Shown one piece after another: positions 16,867 to 25,140 of a stretch of 44,064 bases of DNA. Source of the stretch: an uncultured Bacteroidota bacterium (lineage in GTDB: Bacteria; Bacteroidota; Bacteroidia; Flavobacteriales; BACL11); assembly GCA_902627575.1 (NCBI GenBank), contig CACOJQ010000001.1, positions 40,001-84,064 of the forward strand, read 5' to 3'. Under the pieces are notes generated by a model. It made no database searches. It worked only from the letters and a program-made list of their open reading frames with translations, and had not been told where the DNA came from. A program made the position numbers and the translations under genes. The first letter of the stretch is position 1; each line of letters opens with the position of its first letter.

Positions 16867-19682
16867 TGAAAGCAATTTTAGATACTAAATTATATACTCT
16901 AGATAATGGTTTAAAGGTTTTTTTGTCAAGAAATGCTAATACACCAAGAATACATACTAGTATTGCTGTTCGCGTTGGAAGTAAGTATGATCCGAAAGAA
17001 TTAACTGGACTATCTCATTGTTTAGAACATATGCTATTTAAAGGAACGAATTTATTTGGTACTGTAAATTATTTAGAGGAAAAAAAAGTTCTAAAAAAAA
17101 TTGAAACATTATATGAAGAACACAGATCTTTTTCTATTGATCAAAAAGAAAAAAGAAAAAACATATTAAAAAAAATAGATTCATTGTCTATGGAAGCTGC
17201 AAATTTTGCAATTCCTAATGAGTATGATAAAATATTATCTGCAATAGGCGCAAAAAAAACAAATGCTTATACTTCCTTTGAAAGAACAGTTTATATTAAC
17301 GATATTCCTTCTAATCAGCTAGAAAAATGGCTTAAATTAGAAGCACAAAGATTTAGTTCACCAGTTTTTAGGCTTTTTAGTTCAGAGCTTGAAGCTATAT
17401 GTGAAGAAAAAAATATGGCTCTTAGTAGTGATAGTAACAAGCTCTTTGAATCTTTATTTGAAGCATTATTTCCAAAGCATCAATATGGACAACAAACAAT
17501 TCTTGGAACTAAAAATCATTTAAAAAACCCTTCAATCAAATCATTGTATAAATTTTTTAATAAATATTATGTTCCAAACAATATGGCTATTTGTTTATCT
17601 GGAAATTTAAATTATGTTGAGACTATTAATTTAATAAATAAATATTGGGGAGATTTTAAACACAAAAAAGTTCCAATTTTTAATATGACTAATGAAGAGC
17701 CAATTTTGAAGCCAGTCGAAAATATTGTTTTTGGTCCCGAATTTGAAAGACTTTATTTAGCTTTTAGATTAAATGGAGTAAAAAGTTTTGATTCTTTAAT
17801 GATTTATTTAGTTGATATGATTCTTTCTAACTCATGTGCTGGACTAATAGATTTGAATTTGAATTTAAAACAAAAGTTAATTGAAGGAGGTAGTTTTCCT
17901 TACGTTCTTAAGGACTACTCTGTTCATACTATGTATGCTAGAACAAAACAGAATCAATCTTTAAAAGATGTAAAGGAACTACTACTTGGTCAAATAAATG
18001 AAATTAAAAGAGGTAATTTTGATTCGTGGTTAATTGATGCAATTATTTCAGATTTAAAGTTAAATCAAATTAAAAAATATGAAAATAATAGTGGTCGTGT
18101 TAGTGATTTTGTTGATTCATTTATTTTGGGTTACTCTTGGCAAGATTATGCTAATCAAATCCAAAATCTTAATAATATAACCAAGAAGGATGTAATAGAT
18201 TTTGTTAAATCTAAATATAAAAATAATTATGTTGTTATTCATAAAAAATGTAGCGATAATCTTGAACTAAAACTATCTTCAAAAGACAAACTATCATCCA
18301 TAAATATTAATACTAATATTTCCTCCTCTTATTTTAATTCTTTAATTTCCGAAAAAGTAAAAAAGATTTCTCCTGTTTTTTTAGATTTTAACAAGGATTT
18401 GACACAAAAAATGATTGGTACAACTCCACTTATTTATAAAAAAAATATAGATAACAAAAGGTTTGTTCTAAGTTATGTTTACGATTTTGGAAAAGATAAT
18501 GATAAAAAATTATCATTTGCATTAGCTTATTTTAAGCTTTTAGGTACAAAAAATATTTCTTTAAAAGAAAAGGCACAAATGTTATACAAATTAGGATGTG
18601 AGATTAACATTCAGTGTTCATCAAATAGAGTTGAAATAAAACTATCTGGATTATCAGACAACTTTAAATCATCATTATTGTTTTTTGAAACACTATTAAC
18701 AAATATTGTTGCCGATGAAGATGTTTTAAGTAATTTAAAACTAAATTATTTAAAGAAAAGAAATGATGCTAAATTAGATCAACATGTAATTCTTTGGAAA
18801 GCCATGATTAATTATGCAAAGTATGGTTCAAATTCTTCTTTTACAAATGTTTTAACAGATAGAGAAATTAAGAATACTAGCTCAGATGAGCTACTTGCTT
18901 CAATAGAAAATTTAATTAAACATAGCCACAAAATATATTATTATGGACCTGAAAATATAAATAGGTTATCAGTTTCTTTAAAAGAAATTCATAAACATAA
19001 CTCAAATCTATTGCTGCAAAAAAAGAAAGTCTATAAAGAAAAAAATATTTCCGATACAGTTGTATATTTTGTTGATTATAATATTGAGCAAACTGAAATT
19101 ATAGTAATTTCAAAAGGATCGAAATTTAATATTTTACAACAGCCTTTAATTAAATTACACAATGAATATTTTAGTGAAGGGATGAGTTCTATTATATTTC
19201 AAGATATAAGAGAATCTAAATCTTTGGCTTATTCAGTCCATGCCTCATATTCAGCTACGGAAAACATTTATGATTCTCATTATTTTTCATGCTATTTAAG
19301 CACACAGAACAGTAAATTGTCTGAGGCTTTGTCATCAATTTATAAACTGATAGATAACATGCCTATATTTGAAAAAAACTTAGAAAACTCTAAAGAGTCA
19401 ATAAGGCAAAAGTTAAGAACTGAAAGATTAAGAGGTTTCTCAGCAATAAAATATTATGAAAAACTAAATAAATTAAATGTTGATTATGATTTAAGAAAGG
19501 ATATTTATAAATACATAGATCAATTAGATTTCAGTCATTTACAAAAATTTCATAAATTAAACATCGGTAATAAAAATAGAAGTATTTTAGTGGTTGGTTC
19601 GTTAAAAAAAATAGATAAAGGTATTTTTAATCAGTATGGAAAGATTGAATACTTATCTTTGGATGAAATTTTTGGTTACTAA
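16866..19682 (+). CDS. M16 family (insulinase-like) zinc peptidase, TTG start
   Basis: Large two-halved metallopeptidase of the pitrilysin/insulinase type. The zinc motif HxxEH is at residues 51-55 (SHCLEHMLFKG), and the third ligand is probably Glu180 in EAICEEKNM. A charged helical insert (about 70-105) separates the two and is longer than in mitochondrial-type M16. The C-terminal half (from about 520) has the M16C-like fold pieces RESKSLAYSVHASYSA but no second zinc motif. No signal peptide, so probably cytosolic. An in-frame stop lies directly before the TTG at 16866, so no longer start exists. The preceding bases repeat those at the next gene's start. Length 938. Confidence 0.87.
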   Translation: MKAILDTKLYTLDNGLKVFLSRNANTPRIHTSIAVRVGSKYDPKELTGLSHCLEHMLFKGTNLFGTVNYLEEKKVLKKIETLYEEHRSFSIDQKEKRKNILKKIDSLSMEAANFAIPNEYDKILSAIGAKKTNAYTSFERTVYINDIPSNQLEKWLKLEAQRFSSPVFRLFSSELEAICEEKNMALSSDSNKLFESLFEALFPKHQYGQQTILGTKNHLKNPSIKSLYKFFNKYYVPNNMAICLSGNLNYVETINLINKYWGDFKHKKVPIFNMTNEEPILKPVENIVFGPEFERLYLAFRLNGVKSFDSLMIYLVDMILSNSCAGLIDLNLNLKQKLIEGGSFPYVLKDYSVHTMYARTKQNQSLKDVKELLLGQINEIKRGNFDSWLIDAIISDLKLNQIKKYENNSGRVSDFVDSFILGYSWQDYANQIQNLNNITKKDVIDFVKSKYKNNYVVIHKKCSDNLELKLSSKDKLSSININTNISSSYFNSLISEKVKKISPVFLDFNKDLTQKMIGTTPLIYKKNIDNKRFVLSYVYDFGKDNDKKLSFALAYFKLLGTKNISLKEKAQMLYKLGCEINIQCSSNRVEIKLSGLSDNFKSSLLFFETLLTNIVADEDVLSNLKLNYLKKRNDAKLDQHVILWKAMINYAKYGSNSSFTNVLTDREIKNTSSDELLASIENLIKHSHKIYYYGPENINRLSVSLKEIHKHNSNLLLQKKKVYKEKNISDTVVYFVDYNIEQTEIIVISKGSKFNILQQPLIKLHNEYFSEGMSSIIFQDIRESKSLAYSVHASYSATENIYDSHYFSCYLSTQNSKLSEALSSIYKLIDNMPIFEKNLENSKESIRQKLRTERLRGFSAIKYYEKLNKLNVDYDLRKDIYKYIDQLDFSHLQKFHKLNIGNKNRSILVVGSLKKIDKGIFNQYGKIEYLSLDEIFGY

Positions 19683-19689
19683 TTTAAAT

Positions 19690-19706
19690 AAAATATGATG
19701 ATTAAT
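19690..19706 (+). repeat. 17-base start-region repeat, copy 2
   Basis: Exact copy of 16850-16866. Here the two ATG codons (19695, 19698) begin the isocitrate dehydrogenase frame. Confidence 0.7.
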
Positions 19707-21926
19707 AAGTCGAATTCAATAGTTTATACATTAACTGATGAAGCCCCTATGTTAGCAACTCATTCTTTGTTGCCAATTGTCAAAGCATTTATTTCAAAAG
19801 CTGAAATAAATATAGAGATAAGTGATATATCCTTAGCCTCTAGGGTTTTGTCGGCTTTTCCTGAATATTTAAAAGAAAATCAAAAACAGGACAATGGGCT
19901 TGAAGAACTTGGAAAATTAGTAAATTTATCTGAAGCTAACATAATTAAGTTGCCAAATGTTTCAGCTTCTATACCACAATTGAAATCAACAATAGCTGAG
20001 TTAAAATTAAAAGGATTTGATTTGCCAGACTATCCTGATGAACCTAAAAACAAATTAGAAAATCAAATTCAAATAAGATATAATAAGGTTAAGGGTTCAG
20101 CGGTTAATCCAGTGTTACGAGAAGGCAACTCTGATAGAAGAGCTCCAAATTCAGTAAAGCAATATGCAAAATTAAACCCTCACCATATGGGTTCTTGGTC
20201 TTCAACTTCAGAAACACATGTTGCAACAATGAAAAATGGTGATTTTTTTCATAATGAAAAATCATTTTTGATCAAAAATGATTCAGAGTTAAAAATTAAA
20301 TTATATTCAGATGATGGTTCTTCTACATTATTAAAAGATAATATTTTTGTTTCATCTGAAGAAATAATAGACACATCCGTTATGTCTAAAGTTAGTTTAC
20401 TTGAATTTTTAGCTAAAGAAATAGAAAGCGCTAAGCAGTCTGGAATATTATTGTCATTACATTTAAAAGCTACTATGATGAAAGTCTCTGATCCAATAAT
20501 TTTTTCTCATTTTTTATCTGTATTTTTTAAAGAATTAGTGAATAAACATCACTTGCTTTTTGAAGAAATTGGTGTAGATTTTAAAAACGGTTTTACCGAT
20601 CTTTTAAATAGAATTCAGCATTTGCCTAAAAATATTAGGGATAAAATAGAAAAAGACATTAAAGATACTTTTTTGTCGGCACCTGACATTGCTATGGTGG
20701 ATTCTGATAGAGGAATTACAAATCTTCATGTGCCCTCAGATGTAATTATTGATGCTTCTATGCCGGCAATGATTAGGAATTCCGGTAAAATGTGGGATAA
20801 AAATGGAGAATTAAGAGATACTAAAGCTGTTATTCCAGATAGTTCATATGCATCTATATACTCTGCTGTAATAGATTTTTGTAAAAAAAATGGGGCATTT
20901 GATCCATCTAAAATCGGAACAGTTTCTAATGTTGGTCTTATGGCGCAAAAAGCTGAAGAATATGGCTCTCATGATAAAACATTTGAAATAGCTGATTCTG
21001 GAAAAGTAAAAGTGTACGACAAAAACAAAAATTTAATTTTTGAACACAGAGTGAATAAAGGTGACATTTGGAGAATGTGTACTACAAAGGACTATGCTAT
21101 TAAGGATTGGGTTAAATTAGCTATTAATAGAGCAAAAGCAACTGGTTGGCCTGCAATATTTTGGTTAGATGAAAATAGAGCACACGATGCAGAAATAATA
21201 CTTAAAGTAAAAAAGTATTTAAAAAATTTTGATTTAACTTCTTTAGAAATTAAAATATTGTCACCTTTGAATGCTTGCAACTACACTCTTGAGAGAGTAA
21301 ATTTAGGTCTGAATACTATTTCAGTTACAGGTAATGTGTTAAGAGACTATTTAACAGATTTATTTCCAATATTAGAACTTGGAACTTCTGCTAAGATGTT
21401 ATCTGTTGTACCTTTAATTAATGGGGGAGGTTTATTTGAAACTGGTGCTGGAGGTTCAGCACCAAAGCATGTACAACAATTTATCAAAGAGGGACATTTA
21501 AGATGGGACTCTTTGGGGGAGTTTTTGGCTTTAGTTGTTTCATTGGAGCATTACTCTGAGTTTAATAATAGTAAAAAAGCTAAAGTATTTTCTTCAACAT
21601 TAGATTTAGCGATTGAAAAAATTCTAAAAAATGGAAAATCTCCCAAAAGAAAAGTTGGTGAAATTGATAATAGAATTTCACATTTTTATTTAGCAATGTA
21701 TTGGGCAGAAGAATTATCAAGACAAGTTGCAGATAAATCATTAAAAATTATTTTCTCTAGATTATTTGAAAAGTTAAAAAACAATAAAGTAGAAATAATT
21801 AAACAGTTAAGCGTCACTCAAGGTAAAAAACAAAATATTGATGGTTATTACTTTCCTAACTATAAACTCGTTTCAAGCAGTATGAGACCAAGTAAACTTT
21901 TTAATAAAATCATTGATAATCTATAG
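19695..21926 (+). CDS. icd: Isocitrate dehydrogenase, monomeric NADP-dependent type
   Basis: Converts isocitrate to 2-oxoglutarate, CO2 and NADPH. It belongs to the large monomeric IDH family, not the 400-residue dimeric one: 743 residues, opening with [24 protein letters not shown]. Substrate- and cofactor-binding landmarks are [64 protein letters not shown] and [19 protein letters not shown]. Either of two adjacent ATG codons (19695 or 19698) could start it; related proteins have a short N-terminus, so the second is equally plausible. It follows the M16 gene by 12 bases, suggesting one transcript. acnB and mdh in this window give its TCA neighbours. Confidence 0.96.
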   Translation: MMINKSNSIVYTLTDEAPMLATHSLLPIVKAFISKAEINIEISDISLASRVLSAFPEYLKENQKQDNGLEELGKLVNLSEANIIKLPNVSASIPQLKSTIAELKLKGFDLPDYPDEPKNKLENQIQIRYNKVKGSAVNPVLREGNSDRRAPNSVKQYAKLNPHHMGSWSSTSETHVATMKNGDFFHNEKSFLIKNDSELKIKLYSDDGSSTLLKDNIFVSSEEIIDTSVMSKVSLLEFLAKEIESAKQSGILLSLHLKATMMKVSDPIIFSHFLSVFFKELVNKHHLLFEEIGVDFKNGFTDLLNRIQHLPKNIRDKIEKDIKDTFLSAPDIAMVDSDRGITNLHVPSDVIIDASMPAMIRNSGKMWDKNGELRDTKAVIPDSSYASIYSAVIDFCKKNGAFDPSKIGTVSNVGLMAQKAEEYGSHDKTFEIADSGKVKVYDKNKNLIFEHRVNKGDIWRMCTTKDYAIKDWVKLAINRAKATGWPAIFWLDENRAHDAEIILKVKKYLKNFDLTSLEIKILSPLNACNYTLERVNLGLNTISVTGNVLRDYLTDLFPILELGTSAKMLSVVPLINGGGLFETGAGGSAPKHVQQFIKEGHLRWDSLGEFLALVVSLEHYSEFNNSKKAKVFSSTLDLAIEKILKNGKSPKRKVGEIDNRISHFYLAMYWAEELSRQVADKSLKIIFSRLFEKLKNNKVEIIKQLSVTQGKKQNIDGYYFPNYKLVSSSMRPSKLFNKIIDNL

Positions 21927-21944
21927 TTTAATTGATAATCTATA
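21912..21944 (+). repeat. Direct repeat at the icd stop codon
   Basis: ATTGATAATCTATA occurs at 21912-21925 (last codons of icd) and 21931-21944 (just after the stop), a 19-base period. It looks like a small tandem duplication at the 3' end of the gene. Confidence 0.6.
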
Positions 21945-22021
21945 ATTGCTAAATTTTAGATCTAAAAACACTATTTTATTTTTTTGTATTATTGTGATTA
22001 ATAACATATAAACTATAAACT

Positions 22022-22657
22022 ATGGAAGACTTAAAAGAAAAAGCTGATCAATATAAAGATCAATTAATGAGTAAAGCCGCATCAGTTAATCAAGATAGTG
22101 TTTTTTTTACCTTTAGTAAACCATACAGTGATTCAATAGACAATGGATCTTTATTTACAAGAACTACTGGTCTGTTTTATCAATTAATAGGAGCATTATT
22201 TTTGTTTTGGCCTTTTTATGTTCTTTATATTGATATTGACAATGGAATATTTGATTCATCTTTTAAAGATGTAATGCAATGGTTATTTTATTTTATTGCT
22301 TTTACTGTCTCTTGTTGGATAAGCTTTCAAATATTTTTTAGTAGAAAAGACAAATTTAAACATCTGGATAGATCAAAAGGTTATGTTGCAACAACTATAG
22401 CTTCAAATTTTATTGCAACTTTAGGAGAGTCAGCTTCAGTATTTATTGCAATTATAGGTACTACAGTTTCTGTTATAGGAATTTTTACTGACACCTCATT
22501 TGGGATTTTAGAATATTTTGGTTTATCTGGAACAGGTACGGCTATTGCAGACTTAGTGATTTTCCCAATAATTGCATTTTGTTTTTTACTGCTAACCAGA
22601 TGGATTTCTGAAGCAATTATGTCTCGAGCAGATATTGCAAGAAATACAAAAAAGTAA
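22022..22657 (+). CDS. Unrecognised four-helix membrane protein
   Basis: I do not recognise this 211-residue protein. A hydrophilic N-terminus of about 48 residues with charged helical character (MEDLKEKADQYKDQLMSKAA) is followed by four hydrophobic segments at about 50-72, 84-107, 137-157 and 178-202, with a short basic loop (SRKDKFKHLDRSKGY) after the second and a charged C-terminal end. No signal peptide cleavage site, so it is probably an inner-membrane protein. It is followed at 9 bases by a second small membrane protein, and the pair is probably co-transcribed. The 95 bases upstream hold no clear promoter, only a weak TATTATTG at 21987. Confidence 0.8.
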   Translation: MEDLKEKADQYKDQLMSKAASVNQDSVFFTFSKPYSDSIDNGSLFTRTTGLFYQLIGALFLFWPFYVLYIDIDNGIFDSSFKDVMQWLFYFIAFTVSCWISFQIFFSRKDKFKHLDRSKGYVATTIASNFIATLGESASVFIAIIGTTVSVIGIFTDTSFGILEYFGLSGTGTAIADLVIFPIIAFCFLLLTRWISEAIMSRADIARNTKK

Positions 22658-22666
22658 GTATTTTAT

Positions 22667-23056
22667 ATGACTGTATTCACAAAAAACAAAATTATCTCGC
22701 TAATTGCGGTTCTAATGTTATTTATCTCTTGTTTTTTACCCTTGTCAAGTTACTCAATAAATATATTTGAATTGGCTAAAGTGTCAAAACAATATTTTAT
22801 TTTGATTTTACCATTGATTGCTGTGATTTTGTTTTATTTGATTTACTTAGATTATTTAAAAATTGCTAGATGGCTTTTTGCAATTACACTTCTTCCTTTT
22901 TTTGTGTCAATGCTTTATTTAATGATTATGGTTGATATAAATATTGAGATGTTTAGTATGATTGGATCAGGTACTTATTTAATCATATTGTCTTTAGTTA
23001 TAGGAATTAAATATTCAAAATCTGACGATACTAAAATCTTAAATTATGAAGCTTAA
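22667..23056 (+). CDS. Unrecognised small membrane protein
   Basis: A 129-residue, very hydrophobic protein with four likely membrane segments at about 9-28, 42-61, 67-89 and 95-114, short polar loops, and a charged tail (YSKSDDTKILNYEA). I know no family for it. It lies 9 bases behind the other membrane protein and converges on murB with 42 bases between stops and no GC-rich terminator there. Base composition is like its neighbours, so nothing suggests recent transfer. Confidence 0.72.
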   Translation: MTVFTKNKIISLIAVLMLFISCFLPLSSYSINIFELAKVSKQYFILILPLIAVILFYLIYLDYLKIARWLFAITLLPFFVSMLYLMIMVDINIEMFSMIGSGTYLIILSLVIGIKYSKSDDTKILNYEA

Positions 23057-23098
23057 TAGAACATAATAACAGAATTTTAATAATAAATATTTTTTCTT

Positions 23099-24109
23099 TC
23101 ATATAATATTTACTTCAGGTTCAATTTTAATGTCATAGTTTTCTTTTACTTTGATTTGAACTTTTTCAGCTATTTTTAATATATCTTTTCCTGAAGCTTT
23201 TCCATAATTAACTATAACTAATGCTTGTTCTTTGTGTATGCCAACATCCCCTTTTCTATAGCCTTTGAGTCCAATATTTTCAATTAACCAACCAGCAGGA
23301 ATTTTTATTTTATTTTCTGAAATGACAAAGTGAACTATATTCGGAAATTTTTTTTTCAATTTTAAAAATTTATCTTTTTCTAAAACAGGATTTTTAAAAA
23401 AACTTCCACAATTTCCAAGAATTTGTGGATTGGGTAGTTTTTTAGATCTAATATTTGTTACAGCTTTTGCAATATTTTTTGGAGAAGGTGAAAGTTTTAG
23501 AATTTGTAATTCTGACGCAATATCGCCATAGCTAATGTTATTAATTGGTTCTTTTACTAGCTTAAAAACAACTTTTGTAATTATTATTTTATTTTTTAGC
23601 TCTTTTTTGAAAATAGAATCTCTATACTTAAAGTTACATTCTTTGTTTTGAAAAATGTGTTCCGCTTTGTTTTGTATATCAAAAGCATAAACTCTAACAA
23701 TACTGTCTTTAACTTCCATTCCGTATGCACCTATATTTTGTACGGGACTAGCGCCAACAGAACCAGGTATTAGAGCTAAATTTTCAATTCCTGAAAGATT
23801 TCTTTCTACGCTCCAATTCACAAATTTATTCCAATCTACTCCGGCACCTACTTCAACATTAACATTACTGTTATCTTCTTTTATTATTTTAATACCATTT
23901 ATATTATTTTTTAGTACTAAACCGTCATAATCATTTGTAAATAAAATGTTAGATCCGCCGCCCAAAACAATTGATTTATTTTTGTGATAAATAGAGGATT
24001 CTAATATCTTTTTGAGTTCTTTAGTATTTTTAAACTCTGAAAAAAATTTACATTTAATGTCTATTTTAAATGTATTGTAATCTTTAATAGATATGTTTTC
24101 TTTAAACAT
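23099..24109 (-). CDS. murB: UDP-N-acetylenolpyruvoylglucosamine reductase
   Basis: FAD enzyme that makes UDP-MurNAc, the second committed step of peptidoglycan synthesis. FAD-binding pieces are VLGGGSNILFTNDYDGLV and LALIPGSVGASPVQNIGAYG. The catalytic Ser is in LGNCGSFFKNP, and the C-terminal GWLIENIGLKGYRKGDVGIH with the Glu of NYDIKIEPEVNII completes the active site. Length 336 fits the type I (E. coli-like) class. Its ATG follows the stop of the ABC ATPase gene directly (TAAATG), so the two are translated from one mRNA. Confidence 0.95.
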   Translation of the reverse strand: MFKENISIKDYNTFKIDIKCKFFSEFKNTKELKKILESSIYHKNKSIVLGGGSNILFTNDYDGLVLKNNINGIKIIKEDNSNVNVEVGAGVDWNKFVNWSVERNLSGIENLALIPGSVGASPVQNIGAYGMEVKDSIVRVYAFDIQNKAEHIFQNKECNFKYRDSIFKKELKNKIIITKVVFKLVKEPINNISYGDIASELQILKLSPSPKNIAKAVTNIRSKKLPNPQILGNCGSFFKNPVLEKDKFLKLKKKFPNIVHFVISENKIKIPAGWLIENIGLKGYRKGDVGIHKEQALVIVNYGKASGKDILKIAEKVQIKVKENYDIKIEPEVNII

Positions 24110-24793
24110 TTATATTGTATTTGAATCTATTTCAACTATTCCCTTATTGATACATTTAATTGTTCTAGCTTTATGTTTTTTGATTATTAGATAGTCATGA
24201 GTAGCAATTAAAACTGTAGTTCCATTTAAGCTTATCTCTTTCAGTAGCTTTATAATTTTATCAGATTTTTCAGGATCAAGATTACCAGTAGGCTCGTCAG
24301 CTAGAATTATTTGAGGATTATTTAGTAATGCTCTTGCAATGGCAGCTCTTTGCTGTTCTCCTCCAGAGAGCTCGTATGGCATTTTATCTTTAATATTATT
24401 TAAATTAACGCTTTCTAAAACTTCTGATATTCTGTTTTTAATTTTTTCTTTTTCTCTCCAGCCAGTTGCTTTTAAAACAAATTTCAAATTCTCAAATATT
24501 GAACGATCAGTCAATAATTGAAAATCTTGAAATACAATACCTAATTTTCTCCTAAATTTCGCAATTTGTTTGCGCTTGATGTTTTTTAAGTCTGTATCAG
24601 CAATAATCATTTTCCCACTGGATATTTTGATTTCAGCATAAAGTGATTTAAGCAGAGAGCTTTTTCCACTACCCGTATCTCCAATTAGATAAACGAATTC
24701 TCCCTTGCTTATATTAAGATTTAGTTTTTCAAAAACTCTTTGATGCTTTTGATCTATATCTGCTTTTTGAATTTCTATAACATTAGTATTCAT
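24110..24793 (-). CDS. FtsE-like ABC transporter ATPase
   Basis: Nucleotide-binding subunit of the FtsE/LolD/MacB group. Walker A GDTGSGKSS (about residues 39-47), Q-loop IVFQDFQLL, signature LSGGEQQR, Walker B IILADEPTG and the H-loop ATHD are all intact. Length 227 is standard. FtsE is the likeliest identity: the Q-loop neighbourhood and short C-terminus fit. No FtsX or other permease gene is in the window, so I leave the symbol empty. Its ATG overlaps the stop of the preceding 70-residue gene by 4 bases (ATGA) and it abuts murB, so the three genes form one tight unit related to the cell wall or division. Confidence 0.85.
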   Translation of the reverse strand: MNTNVIEIQKADIDQKHQRVFEKLNLNISKGEFVYLIGDTGSGKSSLLKSLYAEIKISSGKMIIADTDLKNIKRKQIAKFRRKLGIVFQDFQLLTDRSIFENLKFVLKATGWREKEKIKNRISEVLESVNLNNIKDKMPYELSGGEQQRAAIARALLNNPQIILADEPTGNLDPEKSDKIIKLLKEISLNGTTVLIATHDYLIIKKHKARTIKCINKGIVEIDSNTI

Positions 24794-25002
24794 TTTTTTC
24801 TTAAGTATTTATATATTTTACCATAAGGCATTTTTTGTAAGATATCGGTTATTTCATTTTTATACTCGATTAAATTACTTTTTTCTAATCCTTTATTAAT
24901 TTGACTTAATCTAAAATATGCAATTAAAGTCATGTTACTATCTCTTATTTGTACAAAGTCAGGTATTTTTGATGTACCTTTTATTTTTAAAATATAAAGC
25001 AT
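24790..25002 (-). CDS. Small conserved protein coupled to the FtsE-like gene
   Basis: A 70-residue protein, MLYILKIKGTSKIPDFVQIR then a mixed alpha/beta pattern ending in MPYGKIYKYLRKK. ATG 25000-25002 is preferred over the TTG one codon upstream. I recall similar small proteins in Flavobacteriia, sometimes labelled fructose-6-phosphate aldolase with little basis; there is no catalytic motif here to support that. Its TGA overlaps the ATG of the ABC ATPase gene (ATGA), implying translational coupling. Upstream on the minus strand, TTG (25037-25039) and TTAATTTG (25007-25014), 22 bases apart, resemble a promoter with one mismatch in the -7 box. Confidence 0.75.
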   Translation of the reverse strand: MLYILKIKGTSKIPDFVQIRDSNMTLIAYFRLSQINKGLEKSNLIEYKNEITDILQKMPYGKIYKYLRKK

Positions 25003-25140
25003 CAAGCAAATTAAAATATTTATTATAATAATGATACAATTTGCAACTAATATTTGTTAAAGCTTTCTGTTCACAACTTTAAGAGTAACTTTTATTATAT
25101 AGTTTTTTTATTTTTAATTTTATTTCATTATTTGACTGGT

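Noticed and set aside
24790..25002. Fructose-6-phosphate aldolase label for the 70-residue protein
   Set aside because: Too short for an aldolase barrel and without a catalytic Lys motif; the label seems to be an inherited misannotation.
25054..25140. Upstream extension of the TPR protein from a TTG
   Set aside because: The added residues form a second hydrophobic stretch before a perfect signal peptide starting at ATG 25141; the TTG has no support.
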